Under the pieces are notes generated by a model, which was not told the DNA's origin, searched no databases, and was given only the letters and a program-made list of their open reading frames with translations. From contig CM035356.1 in assembly GCA_020137815.1 (NCBI GenBank), positions 5,033,253 through 5,097,252 on the forward strand: 64,000 nt of DNA. The letters are read 5' to 3'. This document shows positions 1-13,800 of this stretch, piece by piece (positions within the stretch are counted from its first letter, which is position 1; each line of letters begins with the position of its first letter). The translations under genes were made by a program, and so were the position numbers. Origin of the DNA: Hormiphora californensis. Taxonomy: Eukaryota > Ctenophora > Tentaculata > Cydippida > Pleurobrachiidae.

Positions 1-11
1 CATACTTCATA

Positions 12-616
12 TCATACTACTTACTAAGCAAATTGTGTGACACATGTCACCTAGCAACTACACTTGCACGTGCAATTATTAGAGCAACTTAGAAACCTCA
101 CTCCCAGTTACAGTTTTGGGTACCAAGGGCCAATTCAATTCTGCACGTGCATTCTTTTACTTCTGTCCTGATGTCTAGCTCTTCCACCCCAAGCGCTATT
201 CGGCAACGGTTATATAGGTCCAGAAGATCTGCTGCTGTCAGGGAGCAGGCTAGAGAATATGAAAGATTACGCCAACGTGTTCAAGCGAGCCAATCAACGG
301 ACAACGACTACGGATAGCTTTACCCAATGCAACGTCGCCCAAGGGTGATTACTTCAGTCGAATATAGAAATCTCCAAATCGGCTACATAGCGGCGAAGTT
401 TTCACGTGATGAGTTTCTGGAACAGCACTGCACCTCCATGACATTGATCTCTTAAATTCGCACCTTGACATTGTCAGGAAGCCCAGAGCGTACAACAACA
501 TGGGTAGGGAAAAAGTGAGAGATATGCTAGGAACGGATGGTGCATGTGATGTCAGCGTTCCCTAATCCAGCTACCATTTCCCCGAAATTCGCCCGTAGGG
601 CGAACGGGCCTACTAG
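12..616 (+). mobile_element. Helitron-like non-autonomous element, copy 1
   Basis: The unit starts TCATACTAC after an A and ends with a hairpin (GCCCGT, loop, ACGGGC) a few bases before CTAG, followed by T. A 5' TC, a 3' hairpin, CTRR and A/T insertion flanks are the textbook Helitron layout. A second copy follows directly and a divergent third lies at 19228-19861. It holds a decayed reading frame (about 170-455) with an Arg/Gln-rich start like the N-terminus of Helitron Rep/helicase proteins, but no Rep or helicase motif, so it is presumably non-autonomous. The family call is inference from the termini. Confidence 0.55.
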
Positions 617-1198
617 TACTTACTAAGCAAATTGTGTGACACATGTCACCTAGCAACTACACCTGCACGTTATTAGAGCAACTTAGAAACCTCACTCCCA
701 GTTGCAGTTTTGTGTACAAGGGAAATTAAATTCTGCACGTGCATTCTTTTACTTTTGTCCTGATGTCTAACTCTTCAACCCCAAGCGCTATTCGGCAACG
801 GTCATCTGGGTCCGGAAGATCTGCTGCTGTCAGGGAGCAGGCTAGAGAATATGACAGATTACGCCAACGTGTTCAAGCGAGCCAATCAATGACTACTGAT
901 AGCTTTACCCAACGTCGCCCAATACAAGGGTCAAGGGTGATTACTCCAGTCGAATATAGAAATCTCCGAATCGGCTACATAGCGGCCAAGTTTTCACGTG
1001 ATGAGTTTCTGGAACAGCACTGCACCTCCCTGACATTGATCTCTTAAATTCGCACCTTGGCATTGTCAGGAAGCCCAGTACATGGGTGGGGAGAAAGTGA
1101 GAGATAGGCTAGGAACGGATGGTGCAGGTGATGTCAGCGTTCCTTAATCAAGCTACCATTTCCCAGAAATTCGCCCGTAGGGCGAACGGGCCTACTAG
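617..1198 (+). mobile_element. Helitron-like non-autonomous element, copy 2 (tandem)
   Basis: Head-to-tail repeat of the preceding element, roughly 90% similar by eye, with the same terminal hairpin and CTAG end followed by T. Its 5' end joins directly to the CTAG of copy 1 and lacks the TCATAC start, so the junction is either a tandem insertion or a read-through product. Small indels between the copies alter the internal frame; this copy keeps the longer one. Confidence 0.55.
739..1047 (+). pseudogene. Remnant ORF inside the Helitron-like element
   Basis: A 102-residue frame with a Ser/Thr-poor, Arg-rich start (SAIRQR, then REQAREYDRLRQRV) and a C-terminal part containing ITPVEYRNLRIGYIAAKF. 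The Arg-rich heptad-like start resembles N-termini of Helitron proteins, and the third copy (near 19462) encodes an analogous short Arg-rich start. No catalytic motif is present. Copy 1 has the same frame with different indels. It is most likely the leftover 5' end of a larger transposon ORF rather than a host gene. Confidence 0.35.
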
Positions 1199-1523
1199 TA
1201 TGTATTATTTCTTTTTCGCCCTGTCTTTTTGAAATGTGCCAGGTGGCTCCTTTATAATATTTGTGAGGTACACATTATCACTGTCTGGATCATTTTTATT
1301 TTCCCTTCTCTCTCTACATGTCAGTCTGGGGTTTCTGCATAAATTCATTGATTTATTTGGCCTCTGTTTTCGTACACTACAGTCGAGTAGAAAGAGCGAA
1401 GGAGATGGATTATTTTAGGGGGGGAGAGAGAGAGAGAGACGGTTAAAATATAAAAGGGTGTCAAGAAACGCAGTTCAAATGTTCACTGATTTTCGTCCCT
1501 ATTTACTCTCTGTATATTTCCAG

Positions 1524-3171
<1,648 letters not shown>

Positions 3172-4148
3172 AGAATACAGTAGATTGGATGAAATTGAAT
3201 ACTGTCGAGAAAGGATTTATTAAAATTGTGTTACAGAGGGGTTGAAGCTGTTTTTGGGGAATTTTTTATTTACTAATACCGGATGATATATATCAGGGAT
3301 TTATTTACTCCGCGTTTTAAAAGATTAATGTTCAATAAACTGGCTTATTAATTTGTTAATTTATCTTCTGTTAACACCCGTACAAAAACACCGTCTTTAT
3401 TTTGGTATTATCTTGATAAACGTAAAACACCTGTACCTACCAGTAAAATAGGGAGAGGAAGGGCTTTTGGGAAGCGTTCAACATGCTAACATTGTGGGAG
3501 CCGTATCGCCTGCAGAGAGTGAGATGTAACGCGCGACTCGCTAATCTTGTGGCGCGCAATGAAAGCAAGACATCGTAGGCCAAAGTTAAATGCGCGCCCC
3601 CCGCTTTTTTGCTCCAGGATCTTGGCATGGGCAAAAGTTCAAAATTGACATGTGGCATGTTCCCAGTCGGTGACTGGTGAGAATCTCACACGTCACAGTG
3701 AGGGTGTGGTTGACATGAAAAGAATTAAAAGGCATAGTGCAACTGCTCATTGTTCTCCCTATTATATCGAAAAATCGGGTTTTTAAACACTATCTGCCCC
3801 TGTTTTGTGCGCGGCGTTGTATTTGCGCGTGCCAAGTAAATACTCGCGCGCGGCAATAATGGCCTGGATTCTATTTATTCATATCACGCCGCGTTTTTTA
3901 GTGCTGGGTGTTGAAACTCGAAAGGGAAGGTTCCGCCTTTGAAAGGCGGCCTTTCGCTTCACACCCTTACACCACACCGAAGCTGCAGGATGACATTCAT
4001 TTCAATATACATCAAGTGTGATACCCCTACATAGCGCCCCATCGGTGATACCAGTTCTGGCCGAATGCCGATCATCACTTCCACAGCTCAGTTCCCGCTT
4101 TAGGTAACTGCTGAAGCTCTAAGCCTCTCAGCCTTGTAGGATATATAC
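3172..4148. other. Intergenic, no gene seen
   Basis: Between the PH gene and the LINE. It contains AT-rich sequence, a CG-rich stretch near 3530-3880 and a small palindrome near 3935-3955 (TTCCGCCTTTGAAAGGCGG), but no spliced coding signal on either strand. Confidence 0.5.
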
Positions 4149-4561
4149 ATAATAATAATAATAATAATAATAACTATGTTTATATTCCGCCCATATCCGA
4201 CAGGGACAGAGCAGCGGAACTGCTGCTGTCACTGAAGGATGATCTGAACGGTTAATATACTGGTAAGACCTCGCAAACTTATCCCTAATAGAACAAAAAA
4301 TAATAAAGAAAAAAATACACCGGCTCACATTACTATCGGCTCACATAACTATCGGTGACTGAATACATAACAGACTGAGTTAGAGTCCTGGAACTCTAAA
4401 AAATGATATAAAAGTCCGTAGATTGGAAACACAGAAAAACACTCGTGCTATGAAAAACCCCAATTTATGCTTCACTCTTCTGCTCGCCACGAGCTATAAT
4501 ACAGAAAAACAATTAAAAACGGGTACCAGCCAGAGCACATACCTCAGCAAGAAGGAGAGTG

Positions 4562-7537
4562 TTAAGAGGACAGTCCAGTCTCACCAAAAGCCTCAGTGAA
4601 AAGACTAGTCTTGAGCTTAGACTTGAAAGATTCCACAGACTCAACAGCTCTCAGATCAAGGGGAAGCCTATTCCAGACTTCAGGTAGGTAAACCGACGGG
4701 CGTCTTCTTCTCAACTTGGAAGTCGCATTGACACTTGATAGCTTAGGGTACTTCAGCTTGAGGCCATCAGGCCAAGCATTTCCTCTAGTAGCCCGGATCA
4801 CATGAAGTCCATCATCAACAGGGACCTGATCTTGCAGGTAGTCAGGGGCCAATCCATGTACAATCTTGTACGCCATGAGGCATGCTTTGAACGTGACTCG
4901 TTGTTCCACAGGAAGAACATGCAACTCTTTCAAGTATGGCATGTAGGTGTCTTGGTGACCGTATAGGCCATAAACAAATCTGACACACGAGTTCAAGACT
5001 CTCTGAAGGCTGTTGAGAAGCTTATTAGGTAAGCCATGGTAAAGGACATTACAATAATCCAATCTTGAAATGATGAGCTGCTTAACAAGGAGTATCTTGG
5101 TCGATTTATCCAGACATCGGTTTACCTGCCATAGATTCTTCAAAAGCAAACCACATTGTTTCTTAACACTGTTGATTTGTCTCTCCATTGAGAGGTTGCT
5201 ATCAAGGAACACTCCTAGTGTTTTTCCTGCATTACCCGTAAAGTCCACTGGGCTTATCTCCACTCCACCAAAGTCCACAGTGGGCTGATACACCATCTTA
5301 TCCAGGGCACTGTTTTTGCCTAACAGCAGGAATTCAGTCTTTGCCTCATTGAACTTTAGCCAGTGCTCACTCATCCACTCTTTCACACTTGACAAGCATT
5401 CCTCAGTCCTCTCCTTTGCCAGGTTCCAGTTTTCCTCATCAGTTGGTACAAAGCTGATGTACAATTGCGAGTCATCAGCATAAAGTTTAATCCTCAAGCC
5501 ATAAGGTTTGACCAAATCTTGCAATTCCTCCACATACAGTAAAAACAACACAGGTCCAAGCAGTGAACCCTGCGGAACTCCACAAATCAGAGAGACAATC
5601 CTCGAAAGTTCCCCTTCCACGTTTACCCGATAAGTCCTCATTTGTAGATAGTTGGCGAACCAATCCAAGACAGAACCCCTCACTCCAAACCGTTCTTCAA
5701 GAACTTCTAGCAGCTTTCCATGGTCCACTGTGTCAAAAGCGGCGCTCATATCTAATAGAAAGAGGCCTGCGACCTTTCCTTCATCCATATCCCGAAGGAG
5801 ATCATCAAACATACCCATCAGTAGGGTTTCACAGCTATGATTCACCCTGTAACCTGATTGATGCTTATTTAGTAACTCGTTCTCATTTAGATACGAGTTG
5901 AGCTGCTCTAGAACTATCTTTTCCAGAAGTTTGGAGACAAAAGATAGGTTGGAGACTGGCCGATAATTGGTCAAAGTGTCTTTATCGCCATAAGGGTTCT
6001 TAATCGTGGGAAACACCAAAGCTTGCTGGAGAAGTTCAGGAACACTGGAACATCCAAGAGATAGGTTAATAAACCTGCACAAGACTGGAGCTAGCTCATG
6101 CATACACCCCTTCACTAACCAAGTCGGTATAGGGTCAAGATCACATGTCTTGTCTGGCATGTCTTTGATTATCCTCTTTAGTTTCTCTGGGGAAACTTCC
6201 TCAAATTCCTCAAAACAACAGACGGGTGTCTGATGAATAGGGTTCCTCTTGGTCCTCAGATTCTTCTCTCCAATAACAGTAGACCGGATCTTATCAACTT
6301 TTCCAACAAAGAAGTCCGCAAAGTCATCCGCTAACCTCTGCTTATCTGTGGTTTCAGGCATAAAGGTCTCAGTATTACCAAGTAGACGGTTCAGTTTCCT
6401 TTGAAGGGCTTTAGGGTCATCTCTGGACTCCTCCAAGTCTTCCTTGACGTATTTCGTCCTCGCTTCCTTGTCAACACGCCCAAACTGCCTCTTGAGTTCA
6501 TTGAACTGCTTCTTCGTGACGCTGGTTTTATTGTTCTCCCAGGCTCGCTCAGCATTCCGCCGCTGACGAAGAACTTGACGCACCTCTGGATTATCTCTCC
6601 ATGGCCTCAGCTTAGCTCCTCTCTTCTTTCTCCTCTTCAACGGGACAGTCCTATCCACAAGTTCCTCAAGTTTCCTCATATAAATACACAAGACCTCCTC
6701 AGCTGATCCAGATTCCATCGCTTCACTCCAATCCACACTCCTAAAAGCACATCGAAGTATTTCAATATCAACAGCCTTGAAATCTCTGTACATGTCCACT
6801 TTTTCACGAGTCTTGTATTCACTTGCAACAGTTTCAATACACAGCTCCGCCAATACAAGAAAATGATCAGAGGTCGTTCCGCCAGGAAATACTTCAACTG
6901 ATTGAACCTTAGAATATCTGTCTTTTTGGCAGAGAAGCAGATCCAAAGTACCACCACGAACATGAGTAGGTTGTAGTGGGACCCGCTGATCAAATCCAAG
7001 AGAGTCAAGTAGTCCAAGCAACTTCTTCGCATAGAAGTTCTGAGTATCTTGAACCTGGAAGTTAAAGTCCCCCATCAGGATAGGGTTCCCCGTTTTGCAG
7101 ACCAACTCTGACAAATAATCAGTAAACTCATCCAAGAACTGGGCTTCCGTAAACCGTGCCTTGCCAGTATACGGAGGTCTATAGATATTGCACAGCCTCG
7201 TGACATCTTTTCCTCCTCCAATAAGGGCTTCCTGGACTTGAAACGATTTAAACTTGGCTTTTACCGGAGTGTATTTCAACTTGACACCATCCCTGTACAA
7301 GATTCCAATTCCACCTCCTGAACGTTCCGCTCTAGGCGAGGAGAAGATATTCCAACCATAGTCTCTGATCTCCTGAAGTTTAGCTGTGTCACTCTGTTTC
7401 AGATAAGTCTCCTGTACCAAGCAGATGTCGCATCCTTTTTCCTCCAAGTGTGTAATTACACCTGACGTTTTATTCATAATAGAATGGACGTTTAGTGTGC
7501 CAATCCTCCAAGACGTTTTCCTCTCAGATCCTCCCAT
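4562..7537 (-). CDS. LINE ORF2: AP endonuclease and reverse transcriptase
   Basis: 991 residues. Residues about 1-230 form an exonuclease/endonuclease/phosphatase-type nuclease: TLNVHSI, VQETYLK, ERSGGGIGILYRDG, IYRPPY, MGDFNF and TSDHFLVLAEL contain the expected Asn, Glu, Tyr, Asp-x-Asn and Ser-Asp-His residues. Residues about 440-760 form the RT with NYRPVSNLSFVSKLLEKIV, HQSGYR, LDMSAAFDTVDH, GVPQGSLLGPVLF and the catalytic LYADDSQLYI. The C-terminus WNRLPLDLRAVESVESFKSK is typical of L2/CR1-like ORF2 ends. There is no RNase H domain. The protein nicks target DNA and primes cDNA synthesis from the element RNA. The ATG is chosen because it starts just before the first endonuclease motif and overlaps the ORF1 end in another frame, as expected for reinitiation or a frameshift. 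Confidence 0.93.
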   Translation of the reverse strand: MGGSERKTSWRIGTLNVHSIMNKTSGVITHLEEKGCDICLVQETYLKQSDTAKLQEIRDYGWNIFSSPRAERSGGGIGILYRDGVKLKYTPVKAKFKSFQVQEALIGGGKDVTRLCNIYRPPYTGKARFTEAQFLDEFTDYLSELVCKTGNPILMGDFNFQVQDTQNFYAKKLLGLLDSLGFDQRVPLQPTHVRGGTLDLLLCQKDRYSKVQSVEVFPGGTTSDHFLVLAELCIETVASEYKTREKVDMYRDFKAVDIEILRCAFRSVDWSEAMESGSAEEVLCIYMRKLEELVDRTVPLKRRKKRGAKLRPWRDNPEVRQVLRQRRNAERAWENNKTSVTKKQFNELKRQFGRVDKEARTKYVKEDLEESRDDPKALQRKLNRLLGNTETFMPETTDKQRLADDFADFFVGKVDKIRSTVIGEKNLRTKRNPIHQTPVCCFEEFEEVSPEKLKRIIKDMPDKTCDLDPIPTWLVKGCMHELAPVLCRFINLSLGCSSVPELLQQALVFPTIKNPYGDKDTLTNYRPVSNLSFVSKLLEKIVLEQLNSYLNENELLNKHQSGYRVNHSCETLLMGMFDDLLRDMDEGKVAGLFLLDMSAAFDTVDHGKLLEVLEERFGVRGSVLDWFANYLQMRTYRVNVEGELSRIVSLICGVPQGSLLGPVLFLLYVEELQDLVKPYGLRIKLYADDSQLYISFVPTDEENWNLAKERTEECLSSVKEWMSEHWLKFNEAKTEFLLLGKNSALDKMVYQPTVDFGGVEISPVDFTGNAGKTLGVFLDSNLSMERQINSVKKQCGLLLKNLWQVNRCLDKSTKILLVKQLIISRLDYCNVLYHGLPNKLLNSLQRVLNSCVRFVYGLYGHQDTYMPYLKELHVLPVEQRVTFKACLMAYKIVHGLAPDYLQDQVPVDDGLHVIRATRGNAWPDGLKLKYPKLSSVNATSKLRRRRPSVYLPEVWNRLPLDLRAVESVESFKSKLKTSLFTEAFGETGLSS

Positions 7538-8781
7538 GCCCTCGTCAGGTACACGTTTTTTTTCTGCTTTGTTACTCCACTGGTACTCTCCATGAGTCTT
7601 CCTTTAGCATTTACATAGAATGGACACATACTGCTGGAGGCTGGGTGACTTTGAGCATGGCGCTTATCCTCTCTGCTTCCTCCATGATCACAGTTGACAC
7701 ATTTCATCCTGCTCACTACATTTTCCTTCTTGGCATGGCAACTCCTCGTGTCATGATCTCCCGTACAGAAGGCACAAACCGGAGATTTATCCTTGTTTGG
7801 GCAGTAGATGGATCCTGCTACATGGCCAAAGCGCTGACAGTGGAAACACTGCGTGACATAAAACCTGTTCCTCACTGAATGCTGTCGAAGTTTCAAGAAT
7901 AGCTTGTCCTTCCTTTCTGATATCGCCTTCCTCACTTCCGGAGAGACCTGAAACACTGCATATCTTCCTGTTCTGTTTACATGGACCACCTTCACCAGGT
8001 GACCCTCCTAAACTAGTCTCTTCACAGATTCATTCTTATCACTGACAATCTCTGACAGAAGGCGATCTTTTTCCAGCAGGTCTTGGTCAAGATCATTGAT
8101 CATGATGCGAGGATCTCTTTTCTTCTCCTTCTCTACTACAGGAGAAACATCAAGGAACGGTGAAAGAACTTCTTTCGCCTGTTCCAACTGTTCATCGGTC
8201 TCAAACATAAGATTTGTCCTCCTCTTGGTGACTGAAAGATCTAGGACTGGAATCTTATTCAATGCTTTCTCCACCTTTGTCTTCACGACAGTAGTCCACT
8301 TCTTCTCACACATAGGTCCTTCCTCACCTTTATCCTTGATAGTCAGATACCTCTTAATTGGAGTCACAGGTGTCACAGTTTCCTGTGCTGAGCCAATGCG
8401 ATTCACAGCGTGAATAGCCAATTGGTCGCTGCCAGGAGCTAAGATCTTGCTAACCTTGGGGGCAACCAGATCCGGTAGTGTGCTCAGAAGATCCTCTTTC
8501 AGCTTATCCAGTGTATCCTTCAAGTCTTCAGCTGTGAATGATGTCACAGATTCAGATGAGTGGGTAGAGATGCGTCGTGTTTCTGGTAACAATCCATATA
8601 GTTCCTTGACCATCGTCCATAAAACCGCTTTGGAAGCTCCAGTTGGAGGTTCCACTGCGTCATCCTTAATGCTCTGCAAAATACTGGCACCCTTACATCT
8701 ATCAGAGTAGCTCGTGGCGAGCAACTTACCCTCCATATCGTTCCTGCACATTATAACATCATGGGTAGCCACACCCGACAT
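7492..8781 (-). pseudogene. LINE ORF1 (gag-like, zinc knuckles) with an internal stop
   Basis: A single frame of 430 codons broken only by a TAG at 8010-8008 (between KRLV and EGHLVKVV). The N-terminal half (257 residues) is Lys/Asp/Glu-rich with no recognised fold. The C-terminal half carries Cys-His zinc knuckles: CFHCQRFGHVAGSIYC, CAFCTGDHDTRSC and CVNC. Such ORF1 proteins bind the element RNA. Everything else is open, so the stop looks like one recent mutation, a sequencing error, or programmed read-through. The frame ends 46 nt inside ORF2. Confidence 0.8.
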
Positions 8782-8990
8782 CCTGTCCTGTAAATAGAGG
8801 CGCGAGGAACCGTTCCTTGCAAGTCTTGGCGTCCTTGGTTATAACCCAACGAGGTCCTCTGAGATCTGTTTACTTAGAAAAACCAGACACGTCTTCTCTT
8901 GTCTTTTCTTTAAGGAGAGGGATAAACAGAAGTCTCAGAAGGATTAGCGAGGGGCAGCAAAACGGATCCTCAAATTAATTTGTTTAAAGT

Positions 8991-10481
8991 AGTGTTAGTC
9001 ATATGACTAATGACTAATTTATATATGTCTATAGTGTGAGAGCGGGAAGAGTTACTTATATAACTCTATTATAAATGTTGAAGTTCATTTTCATTTTCAT
9101 TTCTATTCCAGTATTTTCGATACCTAATTATCAACATTTTTCTCAATATGTAGGTGCTAAGATATCTTAGGAAACTGTTCTTCAGTACCTCAGTTAAGCA
9201 AGTGCACCATAAAAAGACAAAAGTTCAAAAGTGCAACACATCCAAGAGCGCACCACATCCAGAAGATAGCACATTCAAGAGCGCACCACATCCAGAAAAG
9301 ACCACTCTAAGGGAGTTCCCCTCCCAAAAGGTACCGCTCTTAGAGTAGTCTCTTCTGGGTATGGTTTGTTCTTTGATTTGGTCTCTTCTGGATGTGGTGC
9401 TCTTTGAACTTTACCATGGTTCATCCTAAAACACCTGGCTCACACCTTAATCCTGTAAATTTTATTGCATTACCCAAACACAGCTTTCGCATATTTCATT
9501 AATGCATTCATATATTATGAACGTGCGTCATGCAGTGCTGAAACGCTATTCAAGTATTCCGTTTTCCAATTAGTCAGAACATCTAAATTAAAAATTCCCT
9601 CGGATCAGATCCAAAAATTAAAATACTTGATTTTATAGGGTCCACAGCTAGGAAAACTAGCCTTGCTCGACCCTGTTTACAAGTGTAAACTATCTGGCAT
9701 CTGCTATATAACATTACCCCAATTGGCCAATAAGAGGTCACGCCTATCCGGCTGTTAGTTGTGAATTGTGATGCTAATATAATATTAATATATCGATTCA
9801 GCAATGTAATCTGTCATCCAATCAGAGCTCTCACTGGCTCCTATCCTCCCATTATGTGTCATGATCTTTCATGGCTCTACGCGTTTAGTGAGACAGACCG
9901 CATGTCAAATTGCGAAATTCCTTCTTTCGTGTTCATGTCTGTTCCTCTCTCAGAGTAAGACTGCAGTACGCTGTGCTTCTTAGAACACGCGGTCCCTTCG
10001 TAATTTGTTTAGACTCTCTGATTATGACTCCTTTGGCATGAACATGTACTATTGTGTTCTGTAATAATCTCTCTATGTGTATATACAAATCAAACAATTC
10101 CCCCAGCAATTATCACGCTTTTATAATTATCTTGGGTGGGGAAATTATGTGTAATCTTTTTATTTCCTGTAATTAGGTATCCCTGTTTCATTGTTGTAGT
10201 ATAATATTAGTAAATTAGTATTATCATACGTACGCGTTTTCATCAAAACAAGCTAGAATATTTCTGTATCATTTAGTCATGATCAGTTGTTAATTGCAGG
10301 GCAGTTGTTTGTTGATCGGTTTTGTCATATAATTAGTAAACAGCCGCAATTTCTGTGTTGAAGATGATCACGATCTATTAATTATTTTGATATTTTTCGT
10401 TTATATACCTCTCTCTCTTTCTCCTTCTTTTGAATGACGGTGTATGCCATTATTTATGTTCCCATTTCTGTTTGTTTTATA
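8991..10481. other. AT-rich intergenic, no gene seen
   Basis: Apart from the hairpin repeat at 9215-9416 this stretch is AT-rich with only short frames lacking splice partners or recognisable motifs. The first exon of the downstream GPCR (TM1) was sought here and not found. Confidence 0.5.
9215..9416. repeat. Inverted repeat built from short direct units
   Basis: The left arm carries repeats of GAGCGCACCACATCCAGAA. The right arm carries the complement, TCTTCTGGATGTGGTGCTCT, and ends TTGAACTTT against AAAGTTCAA on the left. The arms are about 40 bp. It could be a small foldback or MITE remnant; no target duplication was clear. Confidence 0.5.
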
Positions 10482-10757
10482 GTTACCTAGTAACACCCTC
10501 TAGTACGTAACACCCTAGTAACACCCTAGTACGTAACACCCTAGTAACACCCTAGTACGTAACACCCTAGTAACACCCTAGTAAATCCCTAGTAACACCC
10601 TAGTAAACCCCTAGTAACGCCCTAGTAACACCCTAGTAACACCCTAGTAACACCCTAGTAACATCCTAGTAACACCCTAGTAACATCCTAGTAACACCCT
10701 AGTAACACCCTAGTAACATCCTAGTAACACCCTAGTAACACCCTAGTAACACCCTAG
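10482..10757 (+). repeat. 11-bp minisatellite
   Basis: About 25 tandem copies of CTAGTAACACC with a few variants (CTAGTAACATC, CTAGTACGTAACACC). It lies just upstream of the decayed LINE at 10873 and has no coding role. Confidence 0.9.
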
Positions 10758-10872
10758 GATCACTCTATAGTAAGAGGTATCACTGCATCTAAATAATTGC
10801 ACTATTATAGGTAGTAGCCTAGTTGAATCTAAATTACTAACATTGTTATAACATTGAATATAGGATAGAAGG

Positions 10873-13800
10873 ATGGGCTACAACATACACAATGGACATT
10901 GCAACATTACTGGAAGTTATCCCCTATCTGACCTGTGCCTAACAGACATTATTAGTGTAAGTAGCTGTACAATATCCAAGTTAATAGTCAGGATGGACTC
11001 GTTAGAGAAGAGAGTCGAGGAGATACCCCGAGAGAGGATGCCGAGTTCGGAATCGATAAATCCATCCCAATTCCAAAAGGTACCTATCCCTCAACCTCAA
11101 CCGTTCCTGAATCCGTGGCAGGCGTGGAATGCCCCACGCCAGTTCGCTCAACCTGCATGTTACTAAATGCCGGCGGCTTTAATCCAGGAGCAAACAGTAA
11201 CACTAGGTGGAAAAGAGATGTCCTATGTCAGGAGTTAATCAGCCTCAATGAGAAGGGTGTTAATGTGCCCTTTATTGGTATCACTGAGTCCTGGCTAAAG
11301 GATTTCCATCTAGATGCCCAAGTTGCTATTCCTGGGTATGCTGTTGTACGTGCAGACAGGTCAAACCGGCAGGGTGGTGGGGCGCTACTCTATGTAGATG
11401 AGGGTATCCCAATGGAATGGTCATCTAGCTTTGATGACGGGAGGTGTCAAGCACTGTTTTGCAGATTTTCCTCGTGTTCTATGAGCGTTGCTGTGATCTA
11501 CCGACCCCCTGATACACCATCCTCAAGTTTTATTAACTCCCTCGATTTCTTGAAAAAACAGATAGAGAGAATAGACCCAGGTGACGATTTAGTTATCATG
11601 GGTGACTTTAATCTTCCGGTCATCAACTGGGATACTATACATATAGGTGGTAGGTCTGCTGAGAATACCCGGTCGGCTCAGGCGTTGCTAGAGTTTATGG
11701 GATCTAATTTTCTAGAACAGTTTGTTAACCTACCTACTAGGGGTTCAAAATATACTCGACCTGTTCTGTCTAAACCGGGAGAGTTGAGTGGAAACTGTGA
11801 GGGTAGTGGTGACCACATCGATCGATTTCTGATCAATAAGTTGGTATTATAGTATGATCACTTTCCATTCCAGTCTGCCCGAAACGAAACAGAGAAGGAG
11901 AGGAGAATCAAGCCAAGAGTCTTTTCGATATGGATCTTTCATAACGCGATTTTGATACTTCTCCGTGAGGAAACTCTAGTGAGTGAAGGAGTATGATTGG
12001 GTTGGTCTAAGAAAGGACTACTGATTTTTTGAATCATTTCCCTACGGTTTTTTCAAGGATACGATTTACAAGTATGCTGTTGGTGGTCTTCCCGAAGGTG
12101 AAGTTCCTCGTGGAGACCAATTGTTTTAACAAGTACGAGACGAATAAGAAAAGAAAAAATAAGATGTCGGATACGTGCTATGTTAGGAAGGGTAGATTGC
12201 CACGGAGCTGAGGAGTTATCAGATGAGCTCTCCAGGTGTGATTAGAAATCGAGAACGAGTCTTGGCCAGAAAGGGACCAGCATGAGAGGCGGGAGTGGGA
12301 CAAGATTAAAATTGACCCCACTGATTCTTTACTCCTTTGCGAAAATGTTTGCAAAAAGGTTGATCCAGTATCCCTGTTATCACGGATATTCACTGGAAAA
12401 AACAACCATCTGACACTAACGAAGAAATTGCCCGAATCTCGTTCAAAATCAATTCTGCAGTGTGTCAGTAACCCAGCAACCCCATACCCAGGATCCGGCT
12501 TTGAATGCCCGGTTAGTAAATTGGAAGACTGGGGGAATCAACGCTGAGGAGACGACATTATCAAAGCGTGTAAGGATCTGGTGACAACCTCCTCTCCAGG
12601 ACCTGATGGTGTTCCTGCAAAGATCCTGAAAGAGGCTGCGGAGGCTCTGTCAGTACCCATTGGCCTTATTTGGAGAGAATCTATGGACCTGAGAGTAGTG
12701 CCCGAGTTTTACAAGATGGGCTATGTAGTCCCCCTGTTTAAGAAAGGCGATAGATCTTCTCTGAAAAATTACAGACCTTGTACTGACAAGCCCATGTGAT
12801 CAAGATTCACGAGCGAATCATGAGGGAAAACATTTGGTGTAATTATGCGAGCGTAAGGGGATCATAATCCAAAGAGTCAGCACGCTTCAGAGCGGGGAGG
12901 GTCCACACTGACCCAATTATTGGGACCACTTCGGACGGGTGATTAAAACGACCTATGTGATGGGAAACGACACAGACACAGGTCTACCTGGACGATTCCC
13001 TGGCCTTCGACAAGGTTAGAAATAACGGCTCCTCTCTCAGATCAGAAGATATGGAGTTGCATTCCACAGATTGTGGATGGGCTGGAGGTCTGCTGTCTGG
13101 CCGGAAACAAACGGTGTGTTAGAAGGGTTTCATCAGTAATAGCAGTAATCATCCGCGGGTCCTCAGGGCCGGTGATGGGCCCCTCTTGATTTCTTGATAT
13201 TTCTGAATTGATTTGAAGGGTGAAGTGCGTGATGCCCTTCGAAGCTTCTTTGCGGATGGACTCCAGCAGTGGGCATGGAAATCTATGATAAGAGGAGTGA
13301 TCGCGAGAAGTTACAGAAAGACTTGGATCGTGTGCATCATTGGGCTGAAAGAATAGATATTGAAGCTCAATAAGAGAAATATGAGTTAATGTGCATCAGT
13401 CACAATCGCTCATCTCTCATGAAACACATTGCGGTGTCTGCGGGGTTGGTGTACTAATGACACTAGTGGTGGGAGAGAGCCTTCTACCAATTCATGATAG
13501 CTCAGAGACTGGGGCCGTTACAGTCTGAAGATCTCTCCTGGAGGCCGCATTATGTCAATTCTGACCCACAAGAGGCAGAAGAATTTCCCAGGGATACCAG
13601 CGTTTTTAGTGCAGAGATACAGTCCTCATGATACACTCTCTATAAGAAGCCTAGGGAGCAAAATGGGAGTATTGCTCTCCGCTGTGTGCCCCCAATTGGG
13701 CGGTGACATTAAAGCTCCTTGAATCGGTCAAAGAAGTTTACTGCCAAGATTTCTGGTCTTCAGGACAGTGACTACTGGGAAACGCCTAATAAAATCTTGG

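Larger units (their letters stand above)
4149..8990 (-). mobile_element. Nearly intact L2/CR1-like non-LTR retrotransposon
   Basis: Read on the minus strand: 5' region (about 8990-8782), ORF1 (8781-7492), ORF2 (7537-4562) overlapping by 46 nt, a 3' UTR of about 390 nt, and a terminal (TTA)n tail at 4149-4173. The gag-like zinc-knuckle ORF1, AP-endonuclease plus RT without RNase H, and a short microsatellite tail fit the CR1/L2/Rex group. ORF2 is open over 991 codons, so insertion was recent. The 5' boundary is approximate. Confidence 0.85.
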
